DNA of 64,000 nucleotides from CADEFX01 sp963806735 (GTDB lineage: Bacteria; Pseudomonadota; Alphaproteobacteria; Rhizobiales; Hyphomicrobiaceae): NCBI GenBank assembly GCA_963806735.1, contig CAWEBE010000076.1, forward strand, positions 1-64,000, written 5' to 3'. Of this stretch, positions 37,282-46,495 are shown piece after piece. How positions within the stretch are numbered: position 1 is the stretch's first letter; every line of letters begins with the position of its first letter. The notes under the pieces were generated by a model. It saw only the letters and a program-made list of their open reading frames with translations, did no database searches and had not been told where the DNA came from. The position numbers and the translations under genes were made by a program.

Positions 37282-38643
37282 ATGTCGGTGACATCGAAAC
37301 TTTGCGAGAAGATCGTCACAGTCAGTTATGACGACCTAGGTGAGCCGGCGATTGCCGCCGCGCGCCGCCTCGTGCTCGATGCCATTGCCATAGCCGTCGC
37401 CGGCACTGAGGAAGAAGCCATCCAGATCCTGGCCGAGCATTACAAGGAGCAGGGCGGCAAGCCGCAAGCCACTGCCATCGGCAATGGCTTTCGCCTGAGC
37501 ATGGTCTCAGCCGCGGCCCTCAACGGCGCGGCCATGCACGTGCTCGACTACGAGCCGATGTGGAGCCCGGCCAACCATGCGCTGTCCACCTCGTTCGGCG
37601 GCACCCTTGCGCTCGCCGAGGCGCGCGGCATGGACGGGCGGGAGATCCTGACGGCGCTTGTCAAAGGCATCGAGATGCAGGGCTGGATCCGCCAGGCGTC
37701 CAACCAGTTCGAAGCGAAGACGTCGCGCTTTCATCCGCCGGGCGCCGCCGGCCCGCTCGGCTCGGCGGTCGCGACTGGGCACCTCCTGAAACTTGATGCG
37801 CGCAAGCTCGGCCACGCCATCGGCATTGCCGCTTCACGCGCCGGCAGCGTCCTCGCAAACGCCGGCACCATGACCAAGTCGACCCACTGCGGACACGCCG
37901 CCGCCTTGGGCCTCGAGGCCGCACTGCTTGCCGAACGCGGGTTCACCGCCAACGCCGACACCTTCGGTGTGGCCCAGGGCTACGTGCCGGCCTTTTACGA
38001 TGACAAGTTCAACGTGGAGGAGATGCTACGTTTCGGCGAGGCGCCGTTCCGCATCGCCAGTCCCGGCTATGCCATCAAGATGTTTCCGAGCCAGTTCGGC
38101 ACGCACTTCGGCATCACCGCGGCCCTCGAATTGCAACCGCAAATTCCCTCCGCCGACGCCATCCGGCGCGTGCACTTCACGGCGCCCGTCATGGCTTACG
38201 TCAATCGGCCGCGCCCCGAGACCGGCCTCGACGGCAAATTCTCGTTCCAATACACGATCGCCAGCGCACTGCTCGACGGCAAGGTGAACATCCGCACCTT
38301 CACCGATGAGCGGCTCGCCAAGCCCGACATGCAGACGCTGCTGGGCAAGATCGAGGTGAAGCTCGATCCCGACATACCGGGCCGCTTCGAGGAAATGTAC
38401 GTGCTTCTGCGGGTCGAGCTAGCCGATGGCCGCGTGCTCGAGACCCGATGCAACGGGCCGCGCGGCAAGTGGGGCACGCCGCCCATCAGCGAGGCCGAGC
38501 ACCTCGTCAAGGTGCGCGACTGCCTGGCCACCCGGATCGAAGCCGGCAAGACCGAGCACATCATCGAGTTGGCACGACGCATCGACGCCCTCGATGCATC
38601 GGGCGTGCGCGATCTCCTCCAACTCGCGGGTTGTTTCGCCTGA
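37282..38643 (+). CDS. MmgE/PrpD family dehydratase (second copy)
   Basis: A 453-residue intact relative of the gene at 33313. ARRLVLDAIAIAVAGTEEEA, NGAAMHVLDYEPMWSPANHA, SRFHPPGAAGPLGSAVATGH, TMTKSTHCGHAAALGLEAAL and FPSQFGTHFGITAALEL follow the family order. The ...LDYEPM... segment replaces the LDYDD of the first copy, so the two paralogues probably have different substrates or stereochemistry. The gene encodes a cytoplasmic enzyme without signal peptide. A fragment similar to residues 36-75 of this protein is embedded in the remnant at 31453-31590. Confidence 0.92.
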   Translation: MSVTSKLCEKIVTVSYDDLGEPAIAAARRLVLDAIAIAVAGTEEEAIQILAEHYKEQGGKPQATAIGNGFRLSMVSAAALNGAAMHVLDYEPMWSPANHALSTSFGGTLALAEARGMDGREILTALVKGIEMQGWIRQASNQFEAKTSRFHPPGAAGPLGSAVATGHLLKLDARKLGHAIGIAASRAGSVLANAGTMTKSTHCGHAAALGLEAALLAERGFTANADTFGVAQGYVPAFYDDKFNVEEMLRFGEAPFRIASPGYAIKMFPSQFGTHFGITAALELQPQIPSADAIRRVHFTAPVMAYVNRPRPETGLDGKFSFQYTIASALLDGKVNIRTFTDERLAKPDMQTLLGKIEVKLDPDIPGRFEEMYVLLRVELADGRVLETRCNGPRGKWGTPPISEAEHLVKVRDCLATRIEAGKTEHIIELARRIDALDASGVRDLLQLAGCFA

Positions 38644-39004
38644 AGGCCGGACAATCTGGCGATCTGGGCACGGTAGCCGCGTGGCGAAGCCGTATCCGGT
38701 CGTAATGGCGCTGCACGATTGCCCCGAACGACACCGCACTTCTCCCGCTGCCCGCCCAGCCCGATCTTGGTCGGTCTGATCCGCCACGACGTGCCCGATT
38801 TTCAGCCGCTTGTCTGTTGAACGCGACGAGTTGCGTTTTCCTTGGGTTGCCGGAGACGATTTTTTGCGACCCGCGCCAGCCGGCCTGCGTCGCGGTTGAC
38901 AGAAATGCGGTCGGGCATCGACTATCGCCTTCACTGGGGCATAAAGCGCCCCCAACAGCGCAAGGAATGCGGCGCCGAGGTGCACAAGTGGAGGAAGCAA
39001 GCCC
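38644..39004. other. Intergenic region without recognisable gene
   Basis: About 360 bases between the second MmgE gene and the next binding-protein gene. I see no protein-like frame or strong hairpin; GGAGGAAGC at 38991-38999 is the ribosome-binding site of the gene at 39005. Confidence 0.5.
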
Positions 39005-40051
39005 ATGTACGTAAATGTAAACCCGGCAGTACTCGGGCTGCTGCGAATGGCGGTCGTTGCAGTCGGCCTTGCGTTGTTACCCGGTTCTGCGTGGGCGCAA
39101 AACTGGGACGAGATCGTGGCCTCGGCGAAGAAGGAGGGCAAGCTGACCCTCTATCACAATATCCGCCCGGCCGGCATCGAGGTGGTACTGCAGAAATTCC
39201 GCAAAGCCTATCCGGAGATCCAGACTGAGCAGATCAGGCTAGGCTCAGGACCGCTCAACGAGCGGTTCTCGACCGAGTTCAACGCCAACCGCAACCTCGC
39301 AGATGTTCTCATCACCTACGCCGAGGACAAGATCCTCGAAAACGTGAACACTTGGTTCGTGCAGTGGCAGCCCCCTGAGTTGAAGAACTTCCCGCAGGAC
39401 ACGAGCAGAAGCGACCGCATGTTCGCGATCCAGCAGGCGCGCGAGGCGATCGTCTGGAACAAGAACCTGGTCAAGGATGCCGATGCTCCAAAGGACTGGG
39501 CGGACCTGTTCGACCCAAAATGGAAGGGCAAGGTCGCGCTCAACACGCCTTGGCGCTCCATCTCAGTGCAGCAGATGTTTTTGTATTGGGAGGAACTCGG
39601 CTTCAAGGATGCCGCCGAGCGCATGAGGGCCAACGAGGTGCGCTTCTTCGAGGGCTCGAGTGGCGTCATCCAGGCTATCATCCGCGGCGATGTGGCTGTT
39701 GCGCACATGACCGATATTCCACTCAATCCCATGTTGCAGGATGGCGCGCCGGTCGGCTTCACCTATCCGAAGTCCGGCACGACGGTCTCCATCGCCATTG
39801 CCGCTGTTTCAGCGAAGGCGCCACGGCCCAACGTGAGCAAAGTGTTCGTCAACTGGCTCATGACCAAGGAAGGCCAGGCTGAGCTGCTGGAACAGGGCGG
39901 TCTCTCGGTCACGCGCAACGAGGCTCCTGCTCTCTCGCATCTGCCAGCGACGCGCGATCTGCCCAAGACCGTCGACGGCCTGAGCTTGTTGAAACCGGAA
40001 CGGCAGACGAAGCTGATCGAGCATTGGCGCACGGTTTTTGGCGTGAAGTAG
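39005..40051 (+). CDS. Extracellular solute-binding protein of the ferric-ion/FbpA type (family 1)
   Basis: A 348-residue secreted protein with a signal ending PGSAWA before QNWDEIVASAKKEGKLTLYH. WDEIVASAKKEGKLTLYHNI and RFSTEFNANRNLADVLITY match iron/thiamine-type binding proteins (FbpA, FutA, AfuA, ThiB). IVWNKNLVKDADAPKDWADL and the C-terminal EVRFFEGSSGVIQAIIRGDV complete the two-lobe fold. The Tyr pair that binds Fe3+ in FbpA near the C-terminus is not evident here, so the ligand may be an organic chelate or another small compound. It precedes the fused permease and ATPase genes and likely forms one importer. Confidence 0.9.
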   Translation: MYVNVNPAVLGLLRMAVVAVGLALLPGSAWAQNWDEIVASAKKEGKLTLYHNIRPAGIEVVLQKFRKAYPEIQTEQIRLGSGPLNERFSTEFNANRNLADVLITYAEDKILENVNTWFVQWQPPELKNFPQDTSRSDRMFAIQQAREAIVWNKNLVKDADAPKDWADLFDPKWKGKVALNTPWRSISVQQMFLYWEELGFKDAAERMRANEVRFFEGSSGVIQAIIRGDVAVAHMTDIPLNPMLQDGAPVGFTYPKSGTTVSIAIAAVSAKAPRPNVSKVFVNWLMTKEGQAELLEQGGLSVTRNEAPALSHLPATRDLPKTVDGLSLLKPERQTKLIEHWRTVFGVK

Positions 40052-40173
40052 TATGGCGCAAGGCAGTGGCGCTAGTGGTTTGGCTCAATCACATGCTACC
40101 AGACTCTGACGTTCGCCCTCCCCTCGAGGCGTGTAGGGATTCTCGATCGATACTCTGCGTCGATGTTGAAGGC

Positions 40174-40222
40174 GGGGTGGGGTGAAGAAGCGAGCGCAAG
40201 CCCTTAACCTCTTCCCCACCCC
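40174..40222 (+). promoter_or_regulatory. Stem-loop between binding-protein and permease genes
   Basis: GGGGTGGGG...GAAGA (40174-40188) pairs with TCTTCCCCACCCC (40210-40222) with a two-base bulge and a loop of about 21 bases. It lies in the 257-base gap between the binding-protein and permease genes and may stabilise the upstream transcript so that more binding protein than permease is made. No T-run follows. Confidence 0.5.
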
Positions 40223-40308
40223 TTACCGCTACCCGCCAGGGAAAACGGAACTACTTGGCAGTTCCTTAGTGCTTCCCCCGACTAGGCTCTCATCATACAG
40301 GTGATCGC

Positions 40309-42057
40309 GTGGCCCATGAGACCATCAGCGGCGCCGGCGTGAACGCCGAGCAAGCGCGGTCTGCAGCCATGCGCAGGCGCGCGTCAGCCTCCGATATCGC
40401 GAACTCGATCGTCTATGCGCTCGTATTCGCCACGACTGTGGCGCTGGTGACCGTCCCTTTGGCTGCGCTCCTGTACGGCAGCGTGCGCACGAGCGCGCCC
40501 GGCTTACCCGGCGAATGGACGCTGCAAAATCTCGTCGGTCTTACGACACCAGGCGTGGTCGGCGTGATGGTGCAGACGCTGATCATCGGTGTTGTGACCG
40601 CGGTTATCTCTGTCGCCCTCGGCACTCTCATCGCACTGATCGTCCATCGCACCGATTTCAAGTATCCGAACCTGATGACAGCGCTAGTCGGGCTGGCGTT
40701 CTACTTCCCCTCGTTCATCCTGGCCATGGCCTGGATCATCATCGGCTCGCCCGGCGGCCTCATCAACAACGTGCTCGGTAACATCTTCGGACTGTCGGCC
40801 AGGGTCGATATCTACACGATCGCCGGCATCGTCTTCGTGATGGTGCTACATCAGGCGCCGTTCGTGTATCTTACCATGCGCGGCCCCATCATCGGCATGG
40901 ACGGTATCTACGAGGAAGCCGCCCGCACGTCCGGTGCGACGCCGACGCAGGTGCTGCGAAGGGTAACGCTGCCGTTGCTCGGATACTCGGTCGCCTCCAG
41001 CGCTATCCTGACATTCATCACATCGATCGAGCAGTTCGCAATTCCCGCGTTGATCGGCTCGCCCGGCCGCATCAACGTCTTGGCCACTCAGCTCTATCTC
41101 CTGGTTCGCTTCTCTCCGCCCGACTATGGGCTCGCCGCCACCATCGGGCTTACGCTGTCGGCGATTACCGGCCTAGCGATATGGTTGCAGCGCAGCGTCA
41201 TCAGTGGCGCACGTCTCGCTACTGTCACCGGCAAAGCCGGGAGATTGGAGCCAATCCGGCTCGGGCGCTGGAAGTGGCCAGCCTATTTCGTCACGTTTGG
41301 CTTCGCTTTTCTCGCTCTCATCCTGCCTGCGGTGATTCTCATCTATACATCAGTGCTCAAGTTCTTCGTCGCCAACCCATTCATGGGCGCTTACACGCTG
41401 CGCAACTACGTGTTCATCTGGGAGAGCGCGGCGACACACACCAGCTTCTGGAATACGCTGGTGGCGTCCACGACGGGCGCAGCGCTCGGCGCTGCGCTCG
41501 GTTTTCTGGTCTCCTACTACACGCTGCGGCAGCGCCCCGCCGGCTATCGGCTCCTCGACTTCTCGGCCAACCTTCCCTTCGGCGTCCCTGGCGTCGTTAT
41601 AGGGCTCGGATTGCTTTGGGCCTATGCCTATCTGCCGCTACCGCTCTACGGCACGCTCGCCATCATCATCATCGCCTACATCACCCGCTACCTGCCGTAC
41701 GCCACCGAGACCATCGGCGGGCAGATGGTGCAGATCGACAAGAGCCTCGAGGAAGCCGCCTGGGTCTCGGGCGCGACCCGCATGCGCACGCTCTCGCGCA
41801 TCCTGTTGCCGATCGCCTTGCCGTCTGTACAAGGCGCGTTCTTCCTGCTGTTCATGGCCTTCTTTCGCGAGATCTCCTCGGCCATCCTGCTGTTCACGGC
41901 CTCCACCATGGTGATCTCCATTTCCATCTGGTCGTTCTTCGAGCAGGCCAACTGGGGGCTCGCCAGCGCGCTTTCGGTCGTCGCCACCTTGATCATCTTC
42001 CTGGTGATGACGCTGGTGCTCTGGCTATCGCCGTATGCGAGGCGGAGATTTACGTGA
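40309..42057 (+). CDS. ABC importer permease with two fused MetI-type domains
   Basis: A 582-residue inner-membrane protein with about twelve helices in two halves. Each half has an EAA loop for coupling to the ATPase: EEAARTSGATPTQVLRRVTL in the first and EEAAWVSGATRMRTLSRILL in the second. This fused FbpB/ThiP-like form is typical of importers with FbpA-type binding proteins, so it pairs with the protein at 39005. The GTG start at 40309 lies just behind GGTGATC; the N-terminus VAHETISGAGVNAEQARSAA is soluble. It ends eleven bases before the ATPase gene. Confidence 0.93.
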   Translation: MAHETISGAGVNAEQARSAAMRRRASASDIANSIVYALVFATTVALVTVPLAALLYGSVRTSAPGLPGEWTLQNLVGLTTPGVVGVMVQTLIIGVVTAVISVALGTLIALIVHRTDFKYPNLMTALVGLAFYFPSFILAMAWIIIGSPGGLINNVLGNIFGLSARVDIYTIAGIVFVMVLHQAPFVYLTMRGPIIGMDGIYEEAARTSGATPTQVLRRVTLPLLGYSVASSAILTFITSIEQFAIPALIGSPGRINVLATQLYLLVRFSPPDYGLAATIGLTLSAITGLAIWLQRSVISGARLATVTGKAGRLEPIRLGRWKWPAYFVTFGFAFLALILPAVILIYTSVLKFFVANPFMGAYTLRNYVFIWESAATHTSFWNTLVASTTGAALGAALGFLVSYYTLRQRPAGYRLLDFSANLPFGVPGVVIGLGLLWAYAYLPLPLYGTLAIIIIAYITRYLPYATETIGGQMVQIDKSLEEAAWVSGATRMRTLSRILLPIALPSVQGAFFLLFMAFFREISSAILLFTASTMVISISIWSFFEQANWGLASALSVVATLIIFLVMTLVLWLSPYARRRFT

Positions 42058-42067
42058 GGAAAGCCTC

Positions 42068-43144
42068 TTGAGCATCGTTGTCCGCAGCATCACCAAAGCT
42101 TTCATGGAAAACCGCGTCATCGAACGCATATCGTTCGAGGTCGCAAAGGGCGAATTCGTCTCGTTGCTCGGACCGTCAGGCTGCGGCAAAAGCACGACGC
42201 TGCGCTGCATCGCAGGCCTGGAGGAAATCGCCGAAGGCTCCATTTGCATCGATGGCGAGACCGTCTCGGAGCCTGGACGAAGCATTATGGTGCCGCCGCA
42301 CGTACGCGATGTGGGCATGGTATTCCAATCCTATGCAGTGTGGCCGCATATGACAGTGGCCGAGAACGTCGGCTTTCCGCTCACAGTGCGCAAAGCCTCT
42401 GCTAAAGTCGTCAAGGAAAGGACCGAATGGGCGCTCGGCATCGTCGGGCTCGCGGCGCTCAGAGAGCGCCAGCCGTCGCAGCTTTCGGGTGGCCAGCAGC
42501 AGCGGGTGGCGCTAGCGCGCGCCATCGTCGGCCGTCCGCGCGTGCTGCTGTTCGACGAGCCGCTCTCCAATCTCGATGCCAAGCTGCGCGATCAGACCCG
42601 CGCGGAGATTCGCAGGCTGCAGCGCGAGCTCGGTGTTGCAGCGCTCTACGTTACTCACGATCAGGCCGAAGCGCTGTCCATGTCCGACCGGGTCATCGTC
42701 ATGGATCTCGGCCGGATCATGCAGGAGGGCACGCCGAAGGACCTGTATCGCCGCCCGGCCAATCGATTCGTGGCCGACTTTGTCGGTGTCGCGAGCTTCG
42801 TTGATGTGACACCGGCTGGGGATGGGCGAACGTGGCGCCTGCCGGACGGAACGACCATCCTGGCGGCCGACAGTTCATCTGCCGCGGCAGGCCGCTATGA
42901 GCTCGTGCTGCGACCAGAAGCGGTCCAAATCTTCGAGGCGGGATCGACTTCACCCTCCGGCAACGGCGAGATGCTGGTGTTGCAGGGACGCGTACGCGAA
43001 GTCCACTACCTTGGCGCCTATTCGGAGTATGTCGTGGAGGCTGGCGGCGGCGTCATCCGCGTGCATGCCGGTGCCGACATTGGCGCTGGGTCGCAAGTCG
43101 ATCTGGCGGTGTACACTTCGGACGTACGCGTGCTCGCTGCATAG
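42068..43144 (+). CDS. ABC importer ATP-binding protein (FbpC/PotA type)
   Basis: A 358-residue ATPase. Walker A GPSGCGKST, Q-loop VFQSYAVWPHM, signature LSGGQQQRVALARAI, Walker B VLLFDEPLSNLDAKLRD and switch His THDQAEALSMSDRV are all intact, followed by a C-terminal TOBE domain (LVLRPEAVQIFEAG). The start is a TTG at 42068 (read LSIVVRSITKAF) with GAGGAAA eight bases upstream; the in-frame codons before it overlap the permease gene and are not family sequence. It energises the permease encoded directly upstream. Confidence 0.92.
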   Translation: MSIVVRSITKAFMENRVIERISFEVAKGEFVSLLGPSGCGKSTTLRCIAGLEEIAEGSICIDGETVSEPGRSIMVPPHVRDVGMVFQSYAVWPHMTVAENVGFPLTVRKASAKVVKERTEWALGIVGLAALRERQPSQLSGGQQQRVALARAIVGRPRVLLFDEPLSNLDAKLRDQTRAEIRRLQRELGVAALYVTHDQAEALSMSDRVIVMDLGRIMQEGTPKDLYRRPANRFVADFVGVASFVDVTPAGDGRTWRLPDGTTILAADSSSAAAGRYELVLRPEAVQIFEAGSTSPSGNGEMLVLQGRVREVHYLGAYSEYVVEAGGGVIRVHAGADIGAGSQVDLAVYTSDVRVLAA

Positions 43145-43204
43145 GCTCAGTCGCTATCAACGAGCGCAACCCATCTGTGCCGTCCAGCATCGGGGGAGAT
43201 TTGC

Positions 43205-43708
43205 ATGTCGCAAAGGGTGGCGATCTACAGCCGAGTCAGTTCGTCGCGGCAGACCGTCGCCAATCAGGTGACAGAGCTGCGCGCCTGGGCTGAGCGCTGC
43301 GGACACAAAGTGGTTGCAGAGTACGAGGATCACGCCATCAGCGGCGCCAAAGGCCGCGATCAGAGGCCTGCCTTCGACCGCGTGCTCAAGGGCGCCGTGC
43401 GCCGCGAGTTCGACATCATTGCCGTATGGTCCTCGGATCGACTGGGCCGTTCCCTTCCGCATCTGATCGAGGTGTTGCAAACGATCCGCGATATTCGCGC
43501 CGGTTTGTACATCCACACCCGGGCTTTGGACACTACAACGCCTGCCGGACGCTCCATGTTCGGGCTCTACGCACGAACTCACCGTCGGACAAGCGGCAAG
43601 CCGTCATTGTCCGCCCATTGGCAGAGTGATCGGCTGGGCTCAGCCCAAATCGCATGTCCTTGGTCGTGTGAGCCAAATAGCTGCGAGGCAACGAGATCGG
43701 CGCGATAG
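43205..43708 (+). pseudogene. Serine recombinase (resolvase) N-terminal domain, 3' part lost
   Basis: The catalytic domain of a small serine recombinase is clear: AIYSRVSSSRQTVANQVTEL with the nucleophilic Ser, EDHAISGAKGRDQRPAFDR, and IAVWSSDRLGRSLPHLIEVL with the active-site Arg. The family then needs MFGMLGVFAEFERALIRERV and a helix-turn-helix DNA-binding end. Here the sequence leaves the family after PAGRSMFG (about 43560) and reads unrelated protein to a stop at 43708. A piece of another gene in opposite orientation begins at the break. The protein is probably inactive. Confidence 0.8.
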
Positions 43709-43744
43709 CCAGGCGCAATCCTGCCCAGCGAGCCTCCAAGGTCG
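43579..43744 (-). pseudogene. Amidohydrolase C-terminal remnant
   Basis: On the minus strand GGSLGRIAPGYRADLVASQL followed by FGSHDQGHAIWAEPS ends at a TGA at 43581-43579. GRIAPGYRADLVA is the highly recurrent C-terminal strand of metal-dependent amidohydrolases (adenine deaminase, imidazolonepropionase, dihydroorotase types). Only this 3' piece is left; the start side is cut near 43745. It lies head-on against the broken end of the recombinase gene. Confidence 0.5.
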
Positions 43745-43828
43745 AGGAAGCTTGCCGGCTCAGTGGAGGACGAAGCGCAGCGTTTGCGTCACTGTCGCCG
43801 AAGGCTGAGATCTAGCGAGGGAATGCAG

Positions 43829-46168
43829 TCACCTCGCCGGGGCCCTCTTCGCCTCCTCGATCGCCCGCCAGAGGCGCCGAGGCGTGAACGGCGTCGGCAG
43901 GTCGGTGATCCCGAGCGGACCGAGGGCGTCGAGGACCGCGCTTGTGAGACAGGCGACCGCGCCGACCGTGCCGGCCTCTCCGGCGCCCTTGACGCCCAGA
44001 GGGTTTCGAGACGTTGGCACGCCGTTGGTCGCGATCTCGAAGCGTGGCAGGTCGTCAGCCCTAGGCATGACGTAGTCCATGAAGGACCCCGTCAGCGGCT
44101 GGCCGCTTTCATCCCAGACGACCTGCTCGCCGAAGACGTGGCCTGCCCCCTGGGCGATCCCGCCGTGGATCTGCCCGTTGAGGAGCAGCGGGTTGAGGAC
44201 TGTGCCGACATCCTCCACGGCGATGTAGCGTAGAATTCGGGAGGTCCCGGTCTCGGGATCGATCTCGACCTCGGCCACATGGCAAGCGTTCGGGAAGGTC
44301 GGTGCCGACGGGCGGAATGTCGAGAAGCCGGAAAGGCCGCTCTCCATGCCAGGAGGCATCAGCGCCGGTTGGAACGCGATGGCGGCAACCTCTCGGATGT
44401 CGAGCGATCGGTTGGTTCCCCTGGCGCGAAATTGGCCGTCAGAGAACTCGATGTCGTCAGCGGCAACCTCCAATGCATGAGCGGCGATGCGGCGGCCCTT
44501 ATCGAGGACCTTCTGCACCGCGCCAATGAGGGCGGCGCTCCCCAATCCCGACACCCGCGAGCCACCGGTGCCGTGGCCGTAGGGGACGACATCCGTGTCG
44601 CCCTGGACATACCGGATCTCATCGAAATCGAGCCCCAGGCGCTCGGAAACCAGCTGCTTGAAGACCGTCTCATGTCCCTGGCCGTGGGAGTGTGTGCCCA
44701 TGAGCACGGTCGCATGGCCCTGGCGGTCGAGGCGGATCTCGCCGCCCTCGTCGTTGCCGCCCGCGGACTGCTCGATAGGGTTGGCGATCCCGAGCCCCAG
44801 GAGCCGGCCCGATGCCGCCGCCGCCGCGCGCCGCGACTCGAACCCCTCGGCGTCGATCATCGCCAAGGCATGGTCCATGTTCCGCTCGAACTCGCCGCAA
44901 TCGTAGTTGTACGTGAGCGGTGTCTGAAATGGCATCGCAGACGACGGGATTATGTTGCGTCGGCGCAATTCAACCCTGTCAATCCCCATTTCGCGGGCGG
45001 CCTTCTCGATGACCTGCTCGACCAGCGACGTCGCCTCGGGACGCCCGGCGCCACGCACCGCACCCGTCGGGCCAGTATTCGTAAATACGCTGGTCACACG
45101 AGCATGAATTGCCGGCGTGGCATAGACGCCGGCCACGCCACCGAGATTGCCCAAAGGCGGGTGCGGGCCGAAGTTGGAAAGATATGCCCCCATGTTCCCG
45201 ATGACGTCCACGCGCAGTCCGAGGAAACGGCCGTTCCGGTCGAGCGCGAGCTCCCCGCTCATGATGAAATCGCGGCCCTGCTCTTCCAGAATGCCATCCG
45301 ATCGTTCGTTGACCCATTTGACGGGGCGTTCAAGCTGCCGGGCAGCCCATAGCACGAGGGGAATCTCAGGAAAGATCGTCGCCCGCAAGCCGAACGAGCC
45401 GCCCATGTCGGGACTGACGATACGGATCCGGAACTCCGGCACCTTGAGCACCGAGCTCGCCAACCAGTGCCGCATATCGTGCGGCATCTGATTGCCGGAA
45501 TAGAGAGTGTATCGTTCGTCCGACGCATTGTATTCGCCCAATGCCGCGCGCGGCTCCATGGGATTGACCGCGACCCGCTGCATCGACAGCTCGATACGCG
45601 TCACGTGATGTGCGCCCGCGAAAGCTCTGTCGGTCGCCGCCCGGTCGCCGAGTTCAGCGCGATAGCATATGTTGTCGGGACAGGCTTCCCAGACCGCCGG
45701 CGTGCCCTCTATCAGGGCAGTTCGCGTGTCGACGTTTGCGGTTAGCGGCTCGTAATCGATCTCGACTAGCTCCGCGGTGTCCCGCGCCTGATACCGGGTT
45801 TCCGCGACCACGAAGGCAACGCAATCGCCGACGAAGGCAACCTTGCCTAGAGCGAGCGCGGGGTGGGGCGGCACGAAGATCGGTTGGCCATCCGGCCGCT
45901 TCAGCGGAACAGCCTTCGCGACAAAGCAGGGCAGGTCGCCCAGCCCCGCCGCTGCGATGTCGTCACCGGTATAGACCGCCAGCACGCCTGGCGCCCGACG
46001 GGCGGCTTCCGTGTCGATCGAGCGGATGCACGCATGCGCGTGGGGCGAACGCAGGATGTAGGACCAAGCCTGACCCGGCAGATTGATGTCATCAGTGTAG
46101 CGTCCCTGCCCGCGCAAGAAACGTTTGTCTTCTTCTCGCAGCGCGGATTGCCCAAGACCAAATTTCAT
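43829..46168 (-). CDS. Xanthine dehydrogenase family molybdopterin-binding subunit
   Basis: A 779-residue large subunit of molybdenum hydroxylases (aldehyde oxidase, form II CoxL-like). It begins GLGQSALREEDKRFLRGQGR and YTDDINLPGQAW, typical of the family, and ends with the catalytic Glu loop GVKGAGEAGTVGA. The active-site loop reads TGAVRGAGRPEATSLVEQV, the AYRGAGRPEA form of form II enzymes rather than the AYRCSFR loop of true CO dehydrogenase. GTHSHGQGHETVFKQLVSERL binds the cofactor. The ATG at 46168 has GGGGAA upstream. Genes for the FAD and 2Fe-2S subunits are not adjacent, so partners must lie elsewhere. Confidence 0.93.
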   Translation of the reverse strand: MKFGLGQSALREEDKRFLRGQGRYTDDINLPGQAWSYILRSPHAHACIRSIDTEAARRAPGVLAVYTGDDIAAAGLGDLPCFVAKAVPLKRPDGQPIFVPPHPALALGKVAFVGDCVAFVVAETRYQARDTAELVEIDYEPLTANVDTRTALIEGTPAVWEACPDNICYRAELGDRAATDRAFAGAHHVTRIELSMQRVAVNPMEPRAALGEYNASDERYTLYSGNQMPHDMRHWLASSVLKVPEFRIRIVSPDMGGSFGLRATIFPEIPLVLWAARQLERPVKWVNERSDGILEEQGRDFIMSGELALDRNGRFLGLRVDVIGNMGAYLSNFGPHPPLGNLGGVAGVYATPAIHARVTSVFTNTGPTGAVRGAGRPEATSLVEQVIEKAAREMGIDRVELRRRNIIPSSAMPFQTPLTYNYDCGEFERNMDHALAMIDAEGFESRRAAAAASGRLLGLGIANPIEQSAGGNDEGGEIRLDRQGHATVLMGTHSHGQGHETVFKQLVSERLGLDFDEIRYVQGDTDVVPYGHGTGGSRVSGLGSAALIGAVQKVLDKGRRIAAHALEVAADDIEFSDGQFRARGTNRSLDIREVAAIAFQPALMPPGMESGLSGFSTFRPSAPTFPNACHVAEVEIDPETGTSRILRYIAVEDVGTVLNPLLLNGQIHGGIAQGAGHVFGEQVVWDESGQPLTGSFMDYVMPRADDLPRFEIATNGVPTSRNPLGVKGAGEAGTVGAVACLTSAVLDALGPLGITDLPTPFTPRRLWRAIEEAKRAPAR

Positions 46169-46489
46169 AATGCAGTTCCCCGGTGGCTAAGGGCCAAACG
46201 CGCAAGGATACCCATTTGGACACGCCAGCCGCATCCTCTAAATCAAGCTGACAGCATTCGCCGTTCGTCGCGATATGCCTTCGCTTCCGCTATCGAGGTA
46301 GAAGCTGACGAGGAGCCATCGAGGCGGCAACGCTAGGTTATGACCCAAAGCACGCATGTTGCAACGATGCACCGAGTGTGACTTCCCGTGCGGCACTGAC
46401 CGCATTCAGTTTTTGCATCAAACATAGTTCCACAAATGCATTGGACGTAGTCTCTCCCAAGATTGCTGGCATCGGATCATTCAGGGAGG
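46169..46489. other. Intergenic region between divergent genes
   Basis: It carries the promoters of the molybdenum hydroxylase gene (minus) and the flavin-oxidase fragment (plus). AT content rises near 46405-46440 (TTTTTGCATCAAACATAG). No further structure is seen. Confidence 0.4.
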
Positions 46490-46495
46490 ATGGTC

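Noticed and set aside
44279..45352. 357-codon plus-strand frame inside the molybdenum hydroxylase gene
   Set aside because: Composition (RRR, RRH strings) typical of a reverse reading; the minus-strand gene is unbroken.
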